DNA of 64,000 nt from Umezawaea endophytica (lineage in GTDB: Bacteria > Actinomycetota > Actinomycetes > Mycobacteriales > Pseudonocardiaceae). The DNA lies in contig NZ_JANYMP010000023.1 of assembly GCF_025061645.1 (NCBI RefSeq), forward strand, positions 62,001 through 126,000, given 5' to 3'. The position numbers and the translations under genes are program-made. Numbering within the stretch: the first letter of the stretch is position 1; each line of letters starts with the position of its first letter. Under the pieces are notes generated by a model. It had not been told where the DNA came from. It saw only the letters and a program-made list of their open reading frames with translations, and ran no database searches. This document shows, one piece after another, positions 1-8,203 of the stretch.

Positions 1-323
1 ACCACGGAGTCGACCAGGTCGGTGTCCAGGTCGAGGTCGTCCAGCTCTTCGAGGTCGCCGCCCAGCCGGTAGGCGTCGACGTGGACCAGGGTGATGCCCC
101 GGCCGCCCTCGGCGGGCTCGTGGACCCGCGCGATGACGAACGTGGGCGAGCTGACCCGGCCGGTGACGCCCAGCCCCACGGCGAGGCCCCGCACCAGCGC
201 CGTCTTGCCCGCGCCCAGCGGCCCCGCCAGCAGCAGCAGGTCACCGCCCTGGAGCACTTTGCCCAGCCGTTCACCGAACGCCTCGGTGTCCTCCACGCGG
301 GGGAGTTCCAAGGTCTTGTTCAC
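1..323 (-). CDS. tsaE: tRNA threonylcarbamoyladenosine biosynthesis ATPase TsaE (partial, C-terminus cut by window edge)
   Basis: TsaE is the ATPase partner of the TsaB/TsaD complex that makes t6A at position 37 of ANN-decoding tRNAs. The translated strand shows a P-loop GPLGAGKT at about residues 34-41 and the family motif HVDAYRL near residue 81. About 107 codons are visible; the end of the protein lies outside the window. I chose the GTG at 323 because it overlaps the stop of the upstream hydrolase as GTGA (320-323), the same coupling used throughout this operon. An in-frame ATG at 338 is the alternative. It is the last gene seen of the operon glmS-nnr-alr-hydrolase-tsaE. Confidence 0.93.
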   Translation of the reverse strand, partial: MNKTLELPRVEDTEAFGERLGKVLQGGDLLLLAGPLGAGKTALVRGLAVGLGVTGRVSSPTFVIARVHEPAEGGRGITLVHVDAYRLGGDLEELDDLDLDTDLVDSV

Positions 324-1423
324 GCTCGTCGCCACCATCGCCGTCGACTTTCGTCCTGCTCGACGGCGGACCGCCGAATCAAACCGATCAGGTGCCCGGT
401 GACCAGTTCCGGTTGTTCCAGCATGACCATGTGGCCCGCGCCGGGCGCGCGCACCAGTTCGCCGTCCGGCATCTCCTCCGCCATGCGCTCCGCGTGGGAG
501 AACGGGGTGAGCCGGTCCGCGTCGCCGCTGATGACCAGTACCTCGCAGTGGCGGAGTCCGGCCAGCGCGCGGTAGCGGTCGTGGGTCCCCAGGGTCTCCA
601 GGAACTCCGTCAGGACCTTGACGCTGGTCTGGTTGATCATCTTCTCCATCAGGTCGACCAGCAGCGGGCTGACCTTGCGGTCGCCGAACGCCAGCACCCT
701 GATGCCGCCCCAGGTGACCTTGTCCGCCCGCCGCCGCGCCCACTCGACGAAGCCCGGCTGGATGCCCGCCAGGCGACCGATCCCGAGCGTGACGGGGTTG
801 TAGCGGGACAGCACCGACTTGGACAGGCCCGCGCCGCCGACGGCCCCGGCGGCCGTGCCGACCAGTGCGACGCCGCGCACGCGGTCGGCGAACAGCTCCG
901 GCTTCTGCTCGGCCAGCGCCATGATCGTCATGCCGCCCATGGAGTGGCCGACCAGGACCAGTGGCCCGTCGGGCACGACCGCGCGGATCACCGCGTCCAG
1001 GTCGTGGGCCAGTTGCTCGATGGTGCTGCTCTCGGCCGTGGACCGACCCGACCGACCGTGGCTGCGCTGGTCGTAGAGGACCTCGCGGACCCGCGGTTCG
1101 GTCAGCTTCGCCAGGTCGCGGCGCTGGAAGTGCCAGCAGCGGCGGTCCAGGGCGAACCCGTGGACCAGCACGACGGTCAGCTCGGGCTCGCCGCCGTCCT
1201 CCGGGAGGACCTCCTCCACGAACAGGGGCACGCCGTCGTCCGCCGCGACGGTCGACTCGCGGTCCGCGGGCAGCTCGCCCAGCGGCTCGTCGGCTAGCGG
1301 ATCCCTGGCCTTGCGCTCCTGCGACACCTTCTTGCGGTGCGCGGCGGCACCGACGGCGGCACCGGTCGCGGCGGCGCCGATCACACCGGTCGCCAGCCCT
1401 ATGGTCTTCCAGAGCGAGTTCAC
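320..1423 (-). CDS. Membrane-anchored alpha/beta hydrolase
   Basis: This 367-aa protein of the alpha/beta-hydrolase superfamily has an N-terminal Ala/Gly-rich hydrophobic segment (about 7-28), likely a signal anchor, followed by a short charged linker. The catalytic domain shows the oxyanion motif VHGF near 87, the nucleophile elbow GHSMGG with Ser161, a likely acid Asp301 in SGDADRLTP and His331 in GAGHMVML. Substrate cannot be read from sequence. It starts at GTG 1423, overlapping the alr stop as GTGA, and its own end overlaps tsaE, so it is translated as part of the alr operon. M. tuberculosis has hypothetical genes, not a known partner enzyme, near this place, so its role beside alr and tsaE is open. 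Confidence 0.9.
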   Translation of the reverse strand: MNSLWKTIGLATGVIGAAATGAAVGAAAHRKKVSQERKARDPLADEPLGELPADRESTVAADDGVPLFVEEVLPEDGGEPELTVVLVHGFALDRRCWHFQRRDLAKLTEPRVREVLYDQRSHGRSGRSTAESSTIEQLAHDLDAVIRAVVPDGPLVLVGHSMGGMTIMALAEQKPELFADRVRGVALVGTAAGAVGGAGLSKSVLSRYNPVTLGIGRLAGIQPGFVEWARRRADKVTWGGIRVLAFGDRKVSPLLVDLMEKMINQTSVKVLTEFLETLGTHDRYRALAGLRHCEVLVISGDADRLTPFSHAERMAEEMPDGELVRAPGAGHMVMLEQPELVTGHLIGLIRRSAVEQDESRRRWWRRA

Positions 1424-2568
1424 GTCTCGACCAGCTCCGGGACGCCCACGTAGGTGCGGCGCAGCCGGGGGCGGTGCATGCCGGTGACGATCTCGTAGTC
1501 GATCGTGCCGGTCTTGTCCGCCCAGTCGCGCGCGGTGGGCTCGCCGCGGTCGCCGGGGCCGAAGAGGACGACCTCGGCGCCCTCCCGCACGTCGAGGTCG
1601 CCGCAGTCGACCATGATCTGGTCCATGCAGACGCGGCCCACGACGGGGAGCAGCCTGCCCGCGACCAGTACCTCCATCCGCCCGGACAGGCTGCGCGGCA
1701 CGCCGTCCGCGTAGCCCGCCGTGACCAGCGCGATGGTCGTGTCCCGCGGGGTCGTCCAGGTGAGGCCGTACGACACCGACTCGCCTGCCGGGAGGCGCTT
1801 GGTGAGCGCCACGCCCGCGCGGAACGTCATCACCGGCTTCAGGTCCAGCGGCACGTGCACCGGGTTCAGCCCGTACGTCGCGATGCCGGTGCGGACGAGG
1901 TCGAAGTGCAGGTCCGGGCGGGTGATGAGGGCCGCGGAGTTCGCGAGGTGCCGCAGCGGTCGCAGGCCGGCGGCCAGCGCCTGCCGGTAGGCCAGGTCGA
2001 AGCGCTCAGCCTGGAGGCTGATCGACGGGTGGCCGATCTCGTCCGCGCACGCCAGGTGCGACCAGATGGCGACCACCTGGACGTCCGGGGTGTCGGCGGC
2101 CTCCGCCACCAGCGCGGGCCAGTCCGCGGGCTGGCAGCCGTTGCGGCTCAGCCCGGTGTCGATCTTGAGGTGGATCCGGGCCCGTCCGCCGACGGCGCGC
2201 GCGGCCTCGGCGACGGTGCGGAGCATCCGGGGCGAGGCCACCGAGATGTCCACGTCGGCCGCCACGCCCGCGGCGAAGTCCTCGCCGGGCAGGTCCAACC
2301 AGGACAGCACGCGAGCGGTGATGCCCGCCTCGCGCAGGACCAGCGCCTCGGCCAGCGAGCAGGCGCCCAGCCACGTCGCGCCCGCCGTGAGGGCGGCACG
2401 GGCCATGTCGACGGCGCCGTGGCCGTAGCCGTCGGCCTTGACCACGGCCATGGTCGCGGCGCCGGTGCGATCGGCCAGACCGGCCAGCACGGCGACGTTG
2501 CGGCGGAACGCGGCGAGGTCGATCACGAGCTCGGCGCGGGGGGTGGAGGCAGCCATGAGGCCAATCAT
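1420..2568 (-). CDS. alr: Alanine racemase
   Basis: Alr is a PLP enzyme that interconverts L- and D-alanine for peptidoglycan. The N-terminal barrel carries the PLP lysine in VVKADGYGHG (Lys44), and the C-terminal part has the catalytic tyrosine in AGYADGVPR (Tyr286). At 382 aa it has the usual family length. ATG 2568 overlaps the nnr stop as ATGA (2565-2568); a second ATG at 2556 gives the more typical N-terminus and cannot be excluded. It lies in the glmS-nnr-alr-hydrolase-tsaE operon, linking cell-wall precursor supply with repair and translation functions. Confidence 0.97.
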   Translation of the reverse strand: MIGLMAASTPRAELVIDLAAFRRNVAVLAGLADRTGAATMAVVKADGYGHGAVDMARAALTAGATWLGACSLAEALVLREAGITARVLSWLDLPGEDFAAGVAADVDISVASPRMLRTVAEAARAVGGRARIHLKIDTGLSRNGCQPADWPALVAEAADTPDVQVVAIWSHLACADEIGHPSISLQAERFDLAYRQALAAGLRPLRHLANSAALITRPDLHFDLVRTGIATYGLNPVHVPLDLKPVMTFRAGVALTKRLPAGESVSYGLTWTTPRDTTIALVTAGYADGVPRSLSGRMEVLVAGRLLPVVGRVCMDQIMVDCGDLDVREGAEVVLFGPGDRGEPTARDWADKTGTIDYEIVTGMHRPRLRRTYVGVPELVET

Positions 2569-3968
2569 GGTGTCACAGCCCGCACGGAACGAATCGCGTC
2601 CGGGATGGCGGCCATCAGCGACGACGCCGGGATCGGGGCGCCGTCGGCGGCCAGCTCGCCCGCCAGCGCGTGCACGTGCGCCGCGCAGGCCGCCGCCAGC
2701 AGCGGGTAGACGCCCGCCGCCAGCAGCGAGCCGATCATCCCGGACAGCACGTCACCGGAGCCCGCCGTGGCGGGCCAGGCCGACCGCGACCGGTTCACGG
2801 CGACCGCGCCGCCGGGGTCGGCGACGATCGTGGTGTTGCCCTTGAGCAGCAGCACGGCGTTGAAGCGCTCGGCGGCCCGCTTCGCGGCGGCCACCCGGTC
2901 GGTGCCGACCTCCTCCCCCATCAGCCGCGCGTACTCGCGGTCGTGCGGGGTGAGGACGACGGTGGTGTCCGGGTCGCGGGCGTCCCACAGGTCCGGGTTG
3001 TTGGCGAACATCGTGATGGCGTCGGCGTCCGCGCAGACCGGCACGCCCGCGTCCAGCACGTAGCGGAGGACGTTCTCGGCGCTCAGACCGGTGCCGAGAC
3101 CAGGCCCGACGGACCACGCCTGGACGCGGCCCGCGTCGGTGATGGAGCCCGTGCAGATCGACTCGGGCCAGCGGGCCCGAACGGCGTCGGCCGCCTGGCC
3201 CGCGTAGCGGACCATCCCGGACGTGGCCAGCACCGACGCCCCGGTGGAGAGCACGGCGGCGCCGGGGTAGGTGGCCGACCCGGCCGCGATGCCCGTGACG
3301 CCCTGGCTGTACTTGTCGTCGCCGACTCCGGGGACGGGCCAGGCGAACGCCACGTCGGCGTCCTCCAGCTCCATCAGGTCCGGGCCGGGCAGCTCGGGCT
3401 GGAGACCGATGTCGACCAGCCGCACGTCGCCGCAGTCGGCCAGGGCGTGCACGGGTTTGCGGCAGCCGAACGTGACGGTGGTGTGCGCCTCGACGAACGG
3501 GCCGCCGGTGACACCCGTGTCGGGGTCCACGCCGCTGGGCAGGTCCACGGCGAGGACGGGCGCGGTGACCTTCGCGACGTGCGCGGCGGCGGCGGGCCGG
3601 AGCGGGCCGCTGGCGGACAGGCCGACGACGCCGTCGACGACCAGGTCGACCTCGGGCAGCTCGGACGCGACCCGGCCACCCGCCCTGCGGAACGCGGCCA
3701 AGCCCGCCGGGTGCGCGCGGTCGGGGTCGAGCAGGACGGCGGTCACGGCCACGCCCCGGCGGCGGAGGAAGTACCCGGCCCAGAGCGCGTCACCACCGTT
3801 GTTGCCCGCCCCGACCAGCAGGCCCACCCGCCTGCGCCCGCCGAGCAGCTCCAGCGCGACCGTGGCCACCCCGAAGGAGGCGCGCCGCATGAGCGCGCCC
3901 TCCGGGGTGCGGGCCAGCAGCCGGTCCTCGGCCGCCTTGACGTGTTCGGTGCTCCAGAAACCGCGCAT
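2565..3968 (-). CDS. nnr: Bifunctional NAD(P)H-hydrate epimerase / ADP-dependent NAD(P)H-hydrate dehydratase
   Basis: Nnr repairs hydrated NADH and NADPH. The N-terminal YjeF_N epimerase domain (about 1-210) has the glycine-rich stretch GAGNNGGDALWAG near residues 53-65. The C-terminal ribokinase-like dehydratase domain shows GPGLGTGLS, LTPHDREYARLMG, KGNTT and the late GSGDVLSGM motif. The length, 467 aa, fits the fused bacterial form. Its ATG at 3968 lies 19 nt downstream of the glmS stop, and its own stop overlaps alr. Confidence 0.95.
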   Translation of the reverse strand: MRGFWSTEHVKAAEDRLLARTPEGALMRRASFGVATVALELLGGRRRVGLLVGAGNNGGDALWAGYFLRRRGVAVTAVLLDPDRAHPAGLAAFRRAGGRVASELPEVDLVVDGVVGLSASGPLRPAAAAHVAKVTAPVLAVDLPSGVDPDTGVTGGPFVEAHTTVTFGCRKPVHALADCGDVRLVDIGLQPELPGPDLMELEDADVAFAWPVPGVGDDKYSQGVTGIAAGSATYPGAAVLSTGASVLATSGMVRYAGQAADAVRARWPESICTGSITDAGRVQAWSVGPGLGTGLSAENVLRYVLDAGVPVCADADAITMFANNPDLWDARDPDTTVVLTPHDREYARLMGEEVGTDRVAAAKRAAERFNAVLLLKGNTTIVADPGGAVAVNRSRSAWPATAGSGDVLSGMIGSLLAAGVYPLLAAACAAHVHALAGELAADGAPIPASSLMAAIPDAIRSVRAVTP

Positions 3969-3987
3969 GGACCAAGCCTAGGGCGGC

Positions 3988-5850
3988 CTACTCGACCGTG
4001 ACGGACTTGGCGAGGTTGCGGGGCTTGTCGACGTCGTAGCCGCGGCTGCGGGCGATCTCGGCGGCGAGGACCTGCAACGGCACCGTCGAGATGAGCGGCT
4101 GGAGCAGCGTCGGCACCGCCGGGATCTCGATGAGGTGGTCGGCGAACGGCCGGACCGTCTCGTCGCCCTCCTCGGCGATCACGATCGTGCGGGCGCCGCG
4201 GGCCTGGATCTCGCTGATGTTCGACACCATCTTCGAGTGCAGCACCGCGCGGCCCTTCGGCGACGGCATGACGACGACGACCGGCAGGCCCTCCTCGATC
4301 AGCGCGATCGGACCGTGCTTCAGCTCACCGGCGGCGAAGCCCTCGGCGTGCATGTACGCCAGTTCCTTGAGCTTCAGCGCGCCTTCGAGCGCCACCGGGT
4401 AGCCGACGTGGCGGCCGAGGAACAGGACCGCCTTCGAGTCGGCCAGCTCGCGGCCGAGCGCGCGGACCTGCTCGGTCGTGCCGAGCACCTTCGCCACGGC
4501 GTCCGGCATGGCCTCCAGCTCGCGGAACTCGCGGGCGACCTCGTCCGGGTACTTGGTGCCGCGGGCCTGCGCCAGCGCCAGGCCGACCAGGTAGTTCGCC
4601 GCGATCTGGGCGAGGAACGCCTTGGTGGAGGCGACGCCGATCTCCGGGCCCGCGTGGGTGTAGAGGACGGCGTCGGACTCGCGCGGGATCTGGGCGCCGT
4701 TGGTGTTGCACACGGCCAGCACGCGGGCCTTCTGCTCGCGGGCGTGCCGCACGGCCTCCAGGGTGTCCGCCGTCTCACCGGACTGCGAGACGGCGACGAC
4801 GAGCGTGTCGCGGTCGAGCACCGGGTCGCGGTAGCGGAACTCGCTGGCCAGCTCGACCTCGACGGGCAGGCGCGTCCAGTGCTCGATGGCGTACTTCGCG
4901 ACCAGGCCGGAGTGGTACGCCGAGCCGCAGGCCACGACGAACACCTTGTCGACGTCGCGCAGGTCCTGGTCGGACAGCCGCTGCTCGTCCAGGATGATCC
5001 GGCCGCCGTCGAAGTGCCCGCGCAGCGTGTTCGCCAGCGCCTCCGGCTGCTCCTCGATCTCCTTGAGCATGAAGTAGTCGTGGCCGCCCTTCTCGGCGGC
5101 CGACAGGTCCCAGTCCACGGTGAACGGCTTCGCGGTGGCGGGCTCGCCGTGGAAGTCGGTGACCTCGTAGCCCCCGGCGGTGATCACGACGATCTGGTCC
5201 TGGCCCAGTTCCACGGCCTGGCGGGTGTGCTCGATGAACGCCGACACGTCCGAGGCGACGAAGTGCTCGCCCTCGCCGACGCCGACCACCAGCGGGGAGG
5301 AACGGCGGGCCGCCACGACCTGGTCCGGCACGTCGGCGTGCGTCACGACCAGCGTGAACGCGCCTTCCAGGCGGCGCACCACGGCGCGGACGCTCGCGGT
5401 CAGGTCACCGGCGGTCTCGCCGTCGGCGTACGCCCGCGCGACGAGGTGGGCGGCGGTCTCGGAGTCGGTGTCGCTGGTCATCTCGACGCCGAAGCCCTCG
5501 AGCTCCGTGCGCAGCGCGATGAAGTTCTCGATGATGCCGTTGTGGACGACCGCCACCCGACCGGTCGAGTCCCGGTGGGGGTGCGAGTTCCGGTCGACGG
5601 GCGCGCCGTGCGTCGCCCACCGGGTGTGGCCCATGCCCGCCGTGCCGCCGAAGGACTCGCGCCCGACCACGTCGAGTTGGGCCTCCAGGTTGGCCAGGCG
5701 GCCCGCTTTGCGTTCGACTGTCAGACCGCCCTCGCCGTCCAGGACGGCGACGCCGGCGGAGTCGTACCCCCGGTACTCCATCCGCCTCAGTCCGTCGAGC
5801 ACGACGTCGAGCGCCGACCGGTGACCCACGTATCCCACGATTCCGCACAC
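3988..5850 (-). CDS. glmS: Glutamine--fructose-6-phosphate aminotransferase (isomerizing)
   Basis: GlmS makes glucosamine-6-phosphate from fructose-6-phosphate and glutamine, the first step to UDP-GlcNAc. The chain begins MCGIVGYVG, so Cys2 becomes the N-terminal nucleophile of the class-II glutamine amidotransferase domain (about 1-220). Two SIS sugar-isomerase domains follow (about 290-440 and 460-600), and the protein ends in the typical KSVTVE. At 620 aa it is full length. It heads the minus-strand operon and is divergent from the hydrolase at 5995, so its promoter lies in 5851-5994. GlmM, the next enzyme of the pathway, is encoded at 11727-13061. Confidence 0.98.
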   Translation of the reverse strand: MCGIVGYVGHRSALDVVLDGLRRMEYRGYDSAGVAVLDGEGGLTVERKAGRLANLEAQLDVVGRESFGGTAGMGHTRWATHGAPVDRNSHPHRDSTGRVAVVHNGIIENFIALRTELEGFGVEMTSDTDSETAAHLVARAYADGETAGDLTASVRAVVRRLEGAFTLVVTHADVPDQVVAARRSSPLVVGVGEGEHFVASDVSAFIEHTRQAVELGQDQIVVITAGGYEVTDFHGEPATAKPFTVDWDLSAAEKGGHDYFMLKEIEEQPEALANTLRGHFDGGRIILDEQRLSDQDLRDVDKVFVVACGSAYHSGLVAKYAIEHWTRLPVEVELASEFRYRDPVLDRDTLVVAVSQSGETADTLEAVRHAREQKARVLAVCNTNGAQIPRESDAVLYTHAGPEIGVASTKAFLAQIAANYLVGLALAQARGTKYPDEVAREFRELEAMPDAVAKVLGTTEQVRALGRELADSKAVLFLGRHVGYPVALEGALKLKELAYMHAEGFAAGELKHGPIALIEEGLPVVVVMPSPKGRAVLHSKMVSNISEIQARGARTIVIAEEGDETVRPFADHLIEIPAVPTLLQPLISTVPLQVLAAEIARSRGYDVDKPRNLAKSVTVE

Positions 5851-5981
5851 CCGGACAGAGTAGCTAGACCACGGCCATAACCCGAAAGTGTCACGAGCGG
5901 CGGTTTGCGCAGGTCACAGGCCACTTTGGTGTAGACCAATGCGGCCGTGTGGCGCGAGTCTCGCGAATCCCCGCCATCCAC

Positions 5982-5987
5982 TACGGT
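5982..5987 (+). promoter_or_regulatory. -10 element of a likely leaderless promoter
   Basis: TACGGT fits the actinobacterial TAnnnT -10 pattern and lies exactly 7 nt before the GTG at 5995, so transcription probably starts on the start codon. No convincing -35 box is seen. Confidence 0.5.
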
Positions 5988-5994
5988 TCCAGGG

Positions 5995-6807
5995 GTGAGC
6001 GGCTACTCGGCGAAGCAGGCGTTGGACCAGCTCAGCAAGCCCGGCGAGCACGAGGTGCTGCGGGGCGAGCTGGCTCTCGTCGGGCTGCCGGGGGCGGTGT
6101 TCACGCCCGCGTCCGGCTACGGGCTGCCCGCCGTCGCGTTCGGCCACGGCTGGCTCCAGCCCGTCGGCCGCTACGTCGGCCTGCTCCGCCACCTCGCGTC
6201 GTGGGGCATCGTCGCCGCCGCCCCGAACACCCAGCGCGGCCCGCTGCTGTCCGCGCGGCTGCACGCCGCGAACCTCCGCACCGCACTGGACATCTGCTCG
6301 GGCGTCCGGCTCGGCGACGGCGCCATCAGCGTCGACCCGACCAAGCTCGCCGTCGCGGGCCACTCGCTCGGCGGCGGCGCCGCCGTGCTGGCCGCGGCCG
6401 ACGACGACCGCGTCCGCTCGGTGATCACGTTGGCGGCCACCGAAACCCGACCGTCCGCGCTGGACGCCGCCCGCCGCGTCGCGGTGCCGGGCCTGCACCT
6501 CGCCGCGGGCGAGGACCGCATCGCCCCGCCCGTCGGCCACTCCGAGGCCATCGCGGAGGCGTGGCTCGGGCCGGTGCAGGTGCGGACCCTGCCGAAGGTG
6601 GGCCACCTCGGCTTCGCCGAGGGCAGGCACTGGAGCGAACTCCTGCTGGACGGCAAGGGGGAACGCGCCGCGAACAAGCTCGCGAAGGCGTTCACCACCG
6701 CGTTCCTGCTGCGCACGCTGACCGGCGACAAGACGTACGACGCGCTGCTGGACAACGACGTCAAGGGCGCGGACCTGACCTACCAGCGCGCGGCACTGAC
6801 CAGGTAG
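5995..6807 (+). CDS. Alpha/beta hydrolase of the chlorophyllase/dienelactone-hydrolase type
   Basis: This 270-aa cytoplasmic hydrolase has the nucleophile motif GHSLGGGAA (Ser near residue 124), a likely acid in AGEDRIAPP and His in VGHLGFAEG near the C-terminus. No signal peptide is seen. The substrate is unknown. The frame is open upstream to a GTG at 5947, but GTG 5995 is preferred: it lies 7 nt after the -10-like TACGGT, and the extra 16 residues look unstructured. It is transcribed away from glmS and is followed after 52 nt by the membrane protein at 6860, which has its own promoter. Confidence 0.85.
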   Translation: MSGYSAKQALDQLSKPGEHEVLRGELALVGLPGAVFTPASGYGLPAVAFGHGWLQPVGRYVGLLRHLASWGIVAAAPNTQRGPLLSARLHAANLRTALDICSGVRLGDGAISVDPTKLAVAGHSLGGGAAVLAAADDDRVRSVITLAATETRPSALDAARRVAVPGLHLAAGEDRIAPPVGHSEAIAEAWLGPVQVRTLPKVGHLGFAEGRHWSELLLDGKGERAANKLAKAFTTAFLLRTLTGDKTYDALLDNDVKGADLTYQRAALTR

Positions 6808-6846
6808 ACCTGCGCCAACCCGGCAGTGGCGGCGGGCACTTCCCGC

Positions 6847-6852
6847 TACCGT
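6847..6852 (+). promoter_or_regulatory. -10 element of a likely leaderless promoter
   Basis: TACCGT lies 7 nt before the GTG at 6860, the same geometry as at 5982-5987. It suggests a leaderless transcript for the membrane protein. Confidence 0.5.
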
Positions 6853-6859
6853 CGAGCCC

Positions 6860-7564
6860 GTGATGCCAGGACAGCAACAACCACCGCCGGGCTACGGGCC
6901 ACCACCGCGCGGCGGCTCGACGGCCTTCGTCGTCATCGCCGCCGTCGCCGCGGCCGGAGTCGCGGTCTTCTGGGCCGCGCTCGGCCTGATCAGCGTCCTG
7001 CACGCCGACGAGGTCGACACCAACCCCCAGTTGGTCGACGTCCAGATGAAGGCCACCGGCGGCGACCGCGACACGCTGGCGCTGCTCGGCGCGGTCTCCG
7101 AGTGGAGCCAGTTCCTGCCGGTGCTGCTCTTCGGCTTCGCCGCCGTGCTCCTGCTGGCGCGCAAGGTCGCGGGCGTGCTGGTGATCTGGATCGGAGCGCT
7201 GCTCGCCATCGCCCCGATGGTGCTGGAGATCGTGTACAAGAACTACTTCGGCTTCACCGGGGTCAGCGTCGACGGCACCCAGATGACCGCCGTCGTCCTC
7301 GGCGTCCTCGCCGCGCTCCTGACCGTCCTGCCACCCACGATGACCGCGCTGCGCAGCGCACCACGCCCCGCCGCGCAGGGGCCGGGGTACGGGCAGCCCG
7401 GCCCGCAGCAGGGCTACGGGCCACCCCAGGGCTATGGGCCGCCCCAGGGCCAACAGGGACAGGGCCAGCAGGGGCCGGGGCAGCAGGGGTACGGGCCGCC
7501 GCCCACCGGGTACGGACCTCCGGCACCGGGCTACGGACCACCTCCCGGCCCTCCGCACCGCTGA
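6860..7564 (+). CDS. Four-helix membrane protein with Gly-Tyr-Pro-rich tail
   Basis: This is a protein of unknown function, 234 aa from GTG 6860 (ATG 6863 directly follows). A short N-terminal PGYGPPP stretch leads into four predicted membrane segments (about 22-46, 84-104, 107-127 and 137-157). The last 65 residues are a low-complexity tail built from repeated GYGPP units with Gln runs. Such tails are common in actinobacterial membrane proteins and are probably cytoplasmic and disordered. The gene ends just before two terminator hairpins. Confidence 0.8.
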   Translation: MMPGQQQPPPGYGPPPRGGSTAFVVIAAVAAAGVAVFWAALGLISVLHADEVDTNPQLVDVQMKATGGDRDTLALLGAVSEWSQFLPVLLFGFAAVLLLARKVAGVLVIWIGALLAIAPMVLEIVYKNYFGFTGVSVDGTQMTAVVLGVLAALLTVLPPTMTALRSAPRPAAQGPGYGQPGPQQGYGPPQGYGPPQGQQGQGQQGPGQQGYGPPPTGYGPPAPGYGPPPGPPHR

Positions 7565-7581
7565 CCGGTCCCCGAACCACG

Positions 7582-7617
7582 ACGAAGGCCTCTCCTCGGC
7601 TGAGGAGAGGCCTTCGT
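7582..7617 (+). terminator. Rho-independent-type terminator hairpin
   Basis: A perfect 16-bp inverted repeat with a 4-nt loop (ACGAAGGCCTCTCCTC, loop GGCT, then the reverse complement) starts 18 nt after the stop of the membrane protein. It probably ends the plus-strand transcript. Confidence 0.85.
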
Positions 7618-7644
7618 CATGTCACTTCAGGTATCCCGGTGTGA

Positions 7645-7678
7645 GAAGGGCCTCCCCGCCGCGGCGGGGAGGCCCTTC
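7645..7678 (-). terminator. Terminator hairpin for the minus-strand T7S substrate operon
   Basis: A perfect 16-bp inverted repeat with a 2-nt centre (GAAGGGCCTCCCCGCC, then GC, then the reverse complement) lies just past the stop of the gene at 7682. With the hairpin at 7582-7617 it separates two convergent transcripts. Confidence 0.85.
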
Positions 7679-7681
7679 GTG

Positions 7682-8188
7682 TCACGTCAGGTAGCTGGCG
7701 TTGCCGAAGTCGTCATCGTCGTCGGCCGCCGGGCGCTGCGGTGGGCGGCGGGTCGGGGGCAGGGGCCGCACCGGGGGCTGGGGAGCCGGTTCCGGGGTGG
7801 GCTGTGGTGGGGTCCACCTGCTCGGGGCGGCCTGGGGAGCGCCCTGGAGGAAGGAGCCCTCCACGGTGTGGGACGCGGCCGCCAGCCTGGCGCGTTCGGC
7901 CGCCGCCACCTGGTCGGCGAACTCGTCCGGACCCTGCTCGTCGTCCTCGATGCCGAAGGCCAGTTCGCTCGGCTTCTTCTTGACCGGGCCCTCGCGCTGG
8001 GCCTTCGCCATCTCGCGGAGGCGGTCGACGAGGCGCTTCGACTTGTCGACGAAGTCCTTGTGGCTCTGGGCGGTGGCCTTGTCCGTCTCCTCGAACTTGC
8101 GGCTCGCCAGCTCCATGCGCGCCGAGTGCTCGGACCTGATGCCTTCGAGCTTCCTCTTGACGCTCTCCAACGACTCGAACTCAGCCAT
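7682..8188 (-). CDS. Coiled-coil protein with acidic C-terminal motif, T7S-linked
   Basis: This 168-aa protein of unknown function has a charged helical region at about 1-70, rich in Lys and Glu and likely a coiled coil. A Pro/Gln-rich disordered linker follows (about 110-150), and the end is an acidic tail DDDDDFGNASYLT. The tail resembles DDDEDFSQGQILY of the protein at 15322-15720. It starts 15 nt after the stop of the 939-aa substrate and is the last gene of that operon. I infer an accessory or regulatory role in ESX secretion. Confidence 0.75.
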   Translation of the reverse strand: MAEFESLESVKRKLEGIRSEHSARMELASRKFEETDKATAQSHKDFVDKSKRLVDRLREMAKAQREGPVKKKPSELAFGIEDDEQGPDEFADQVAAAERARLAAASHTVEGSFLQGAPQAAPSRWTPPQPTPEPAPQPPVRPLPPTRRPPQRPAADDDDDFGNASYLT

Positions 8189-8203
8189 CGGCCCTCACCC
8201 CGG

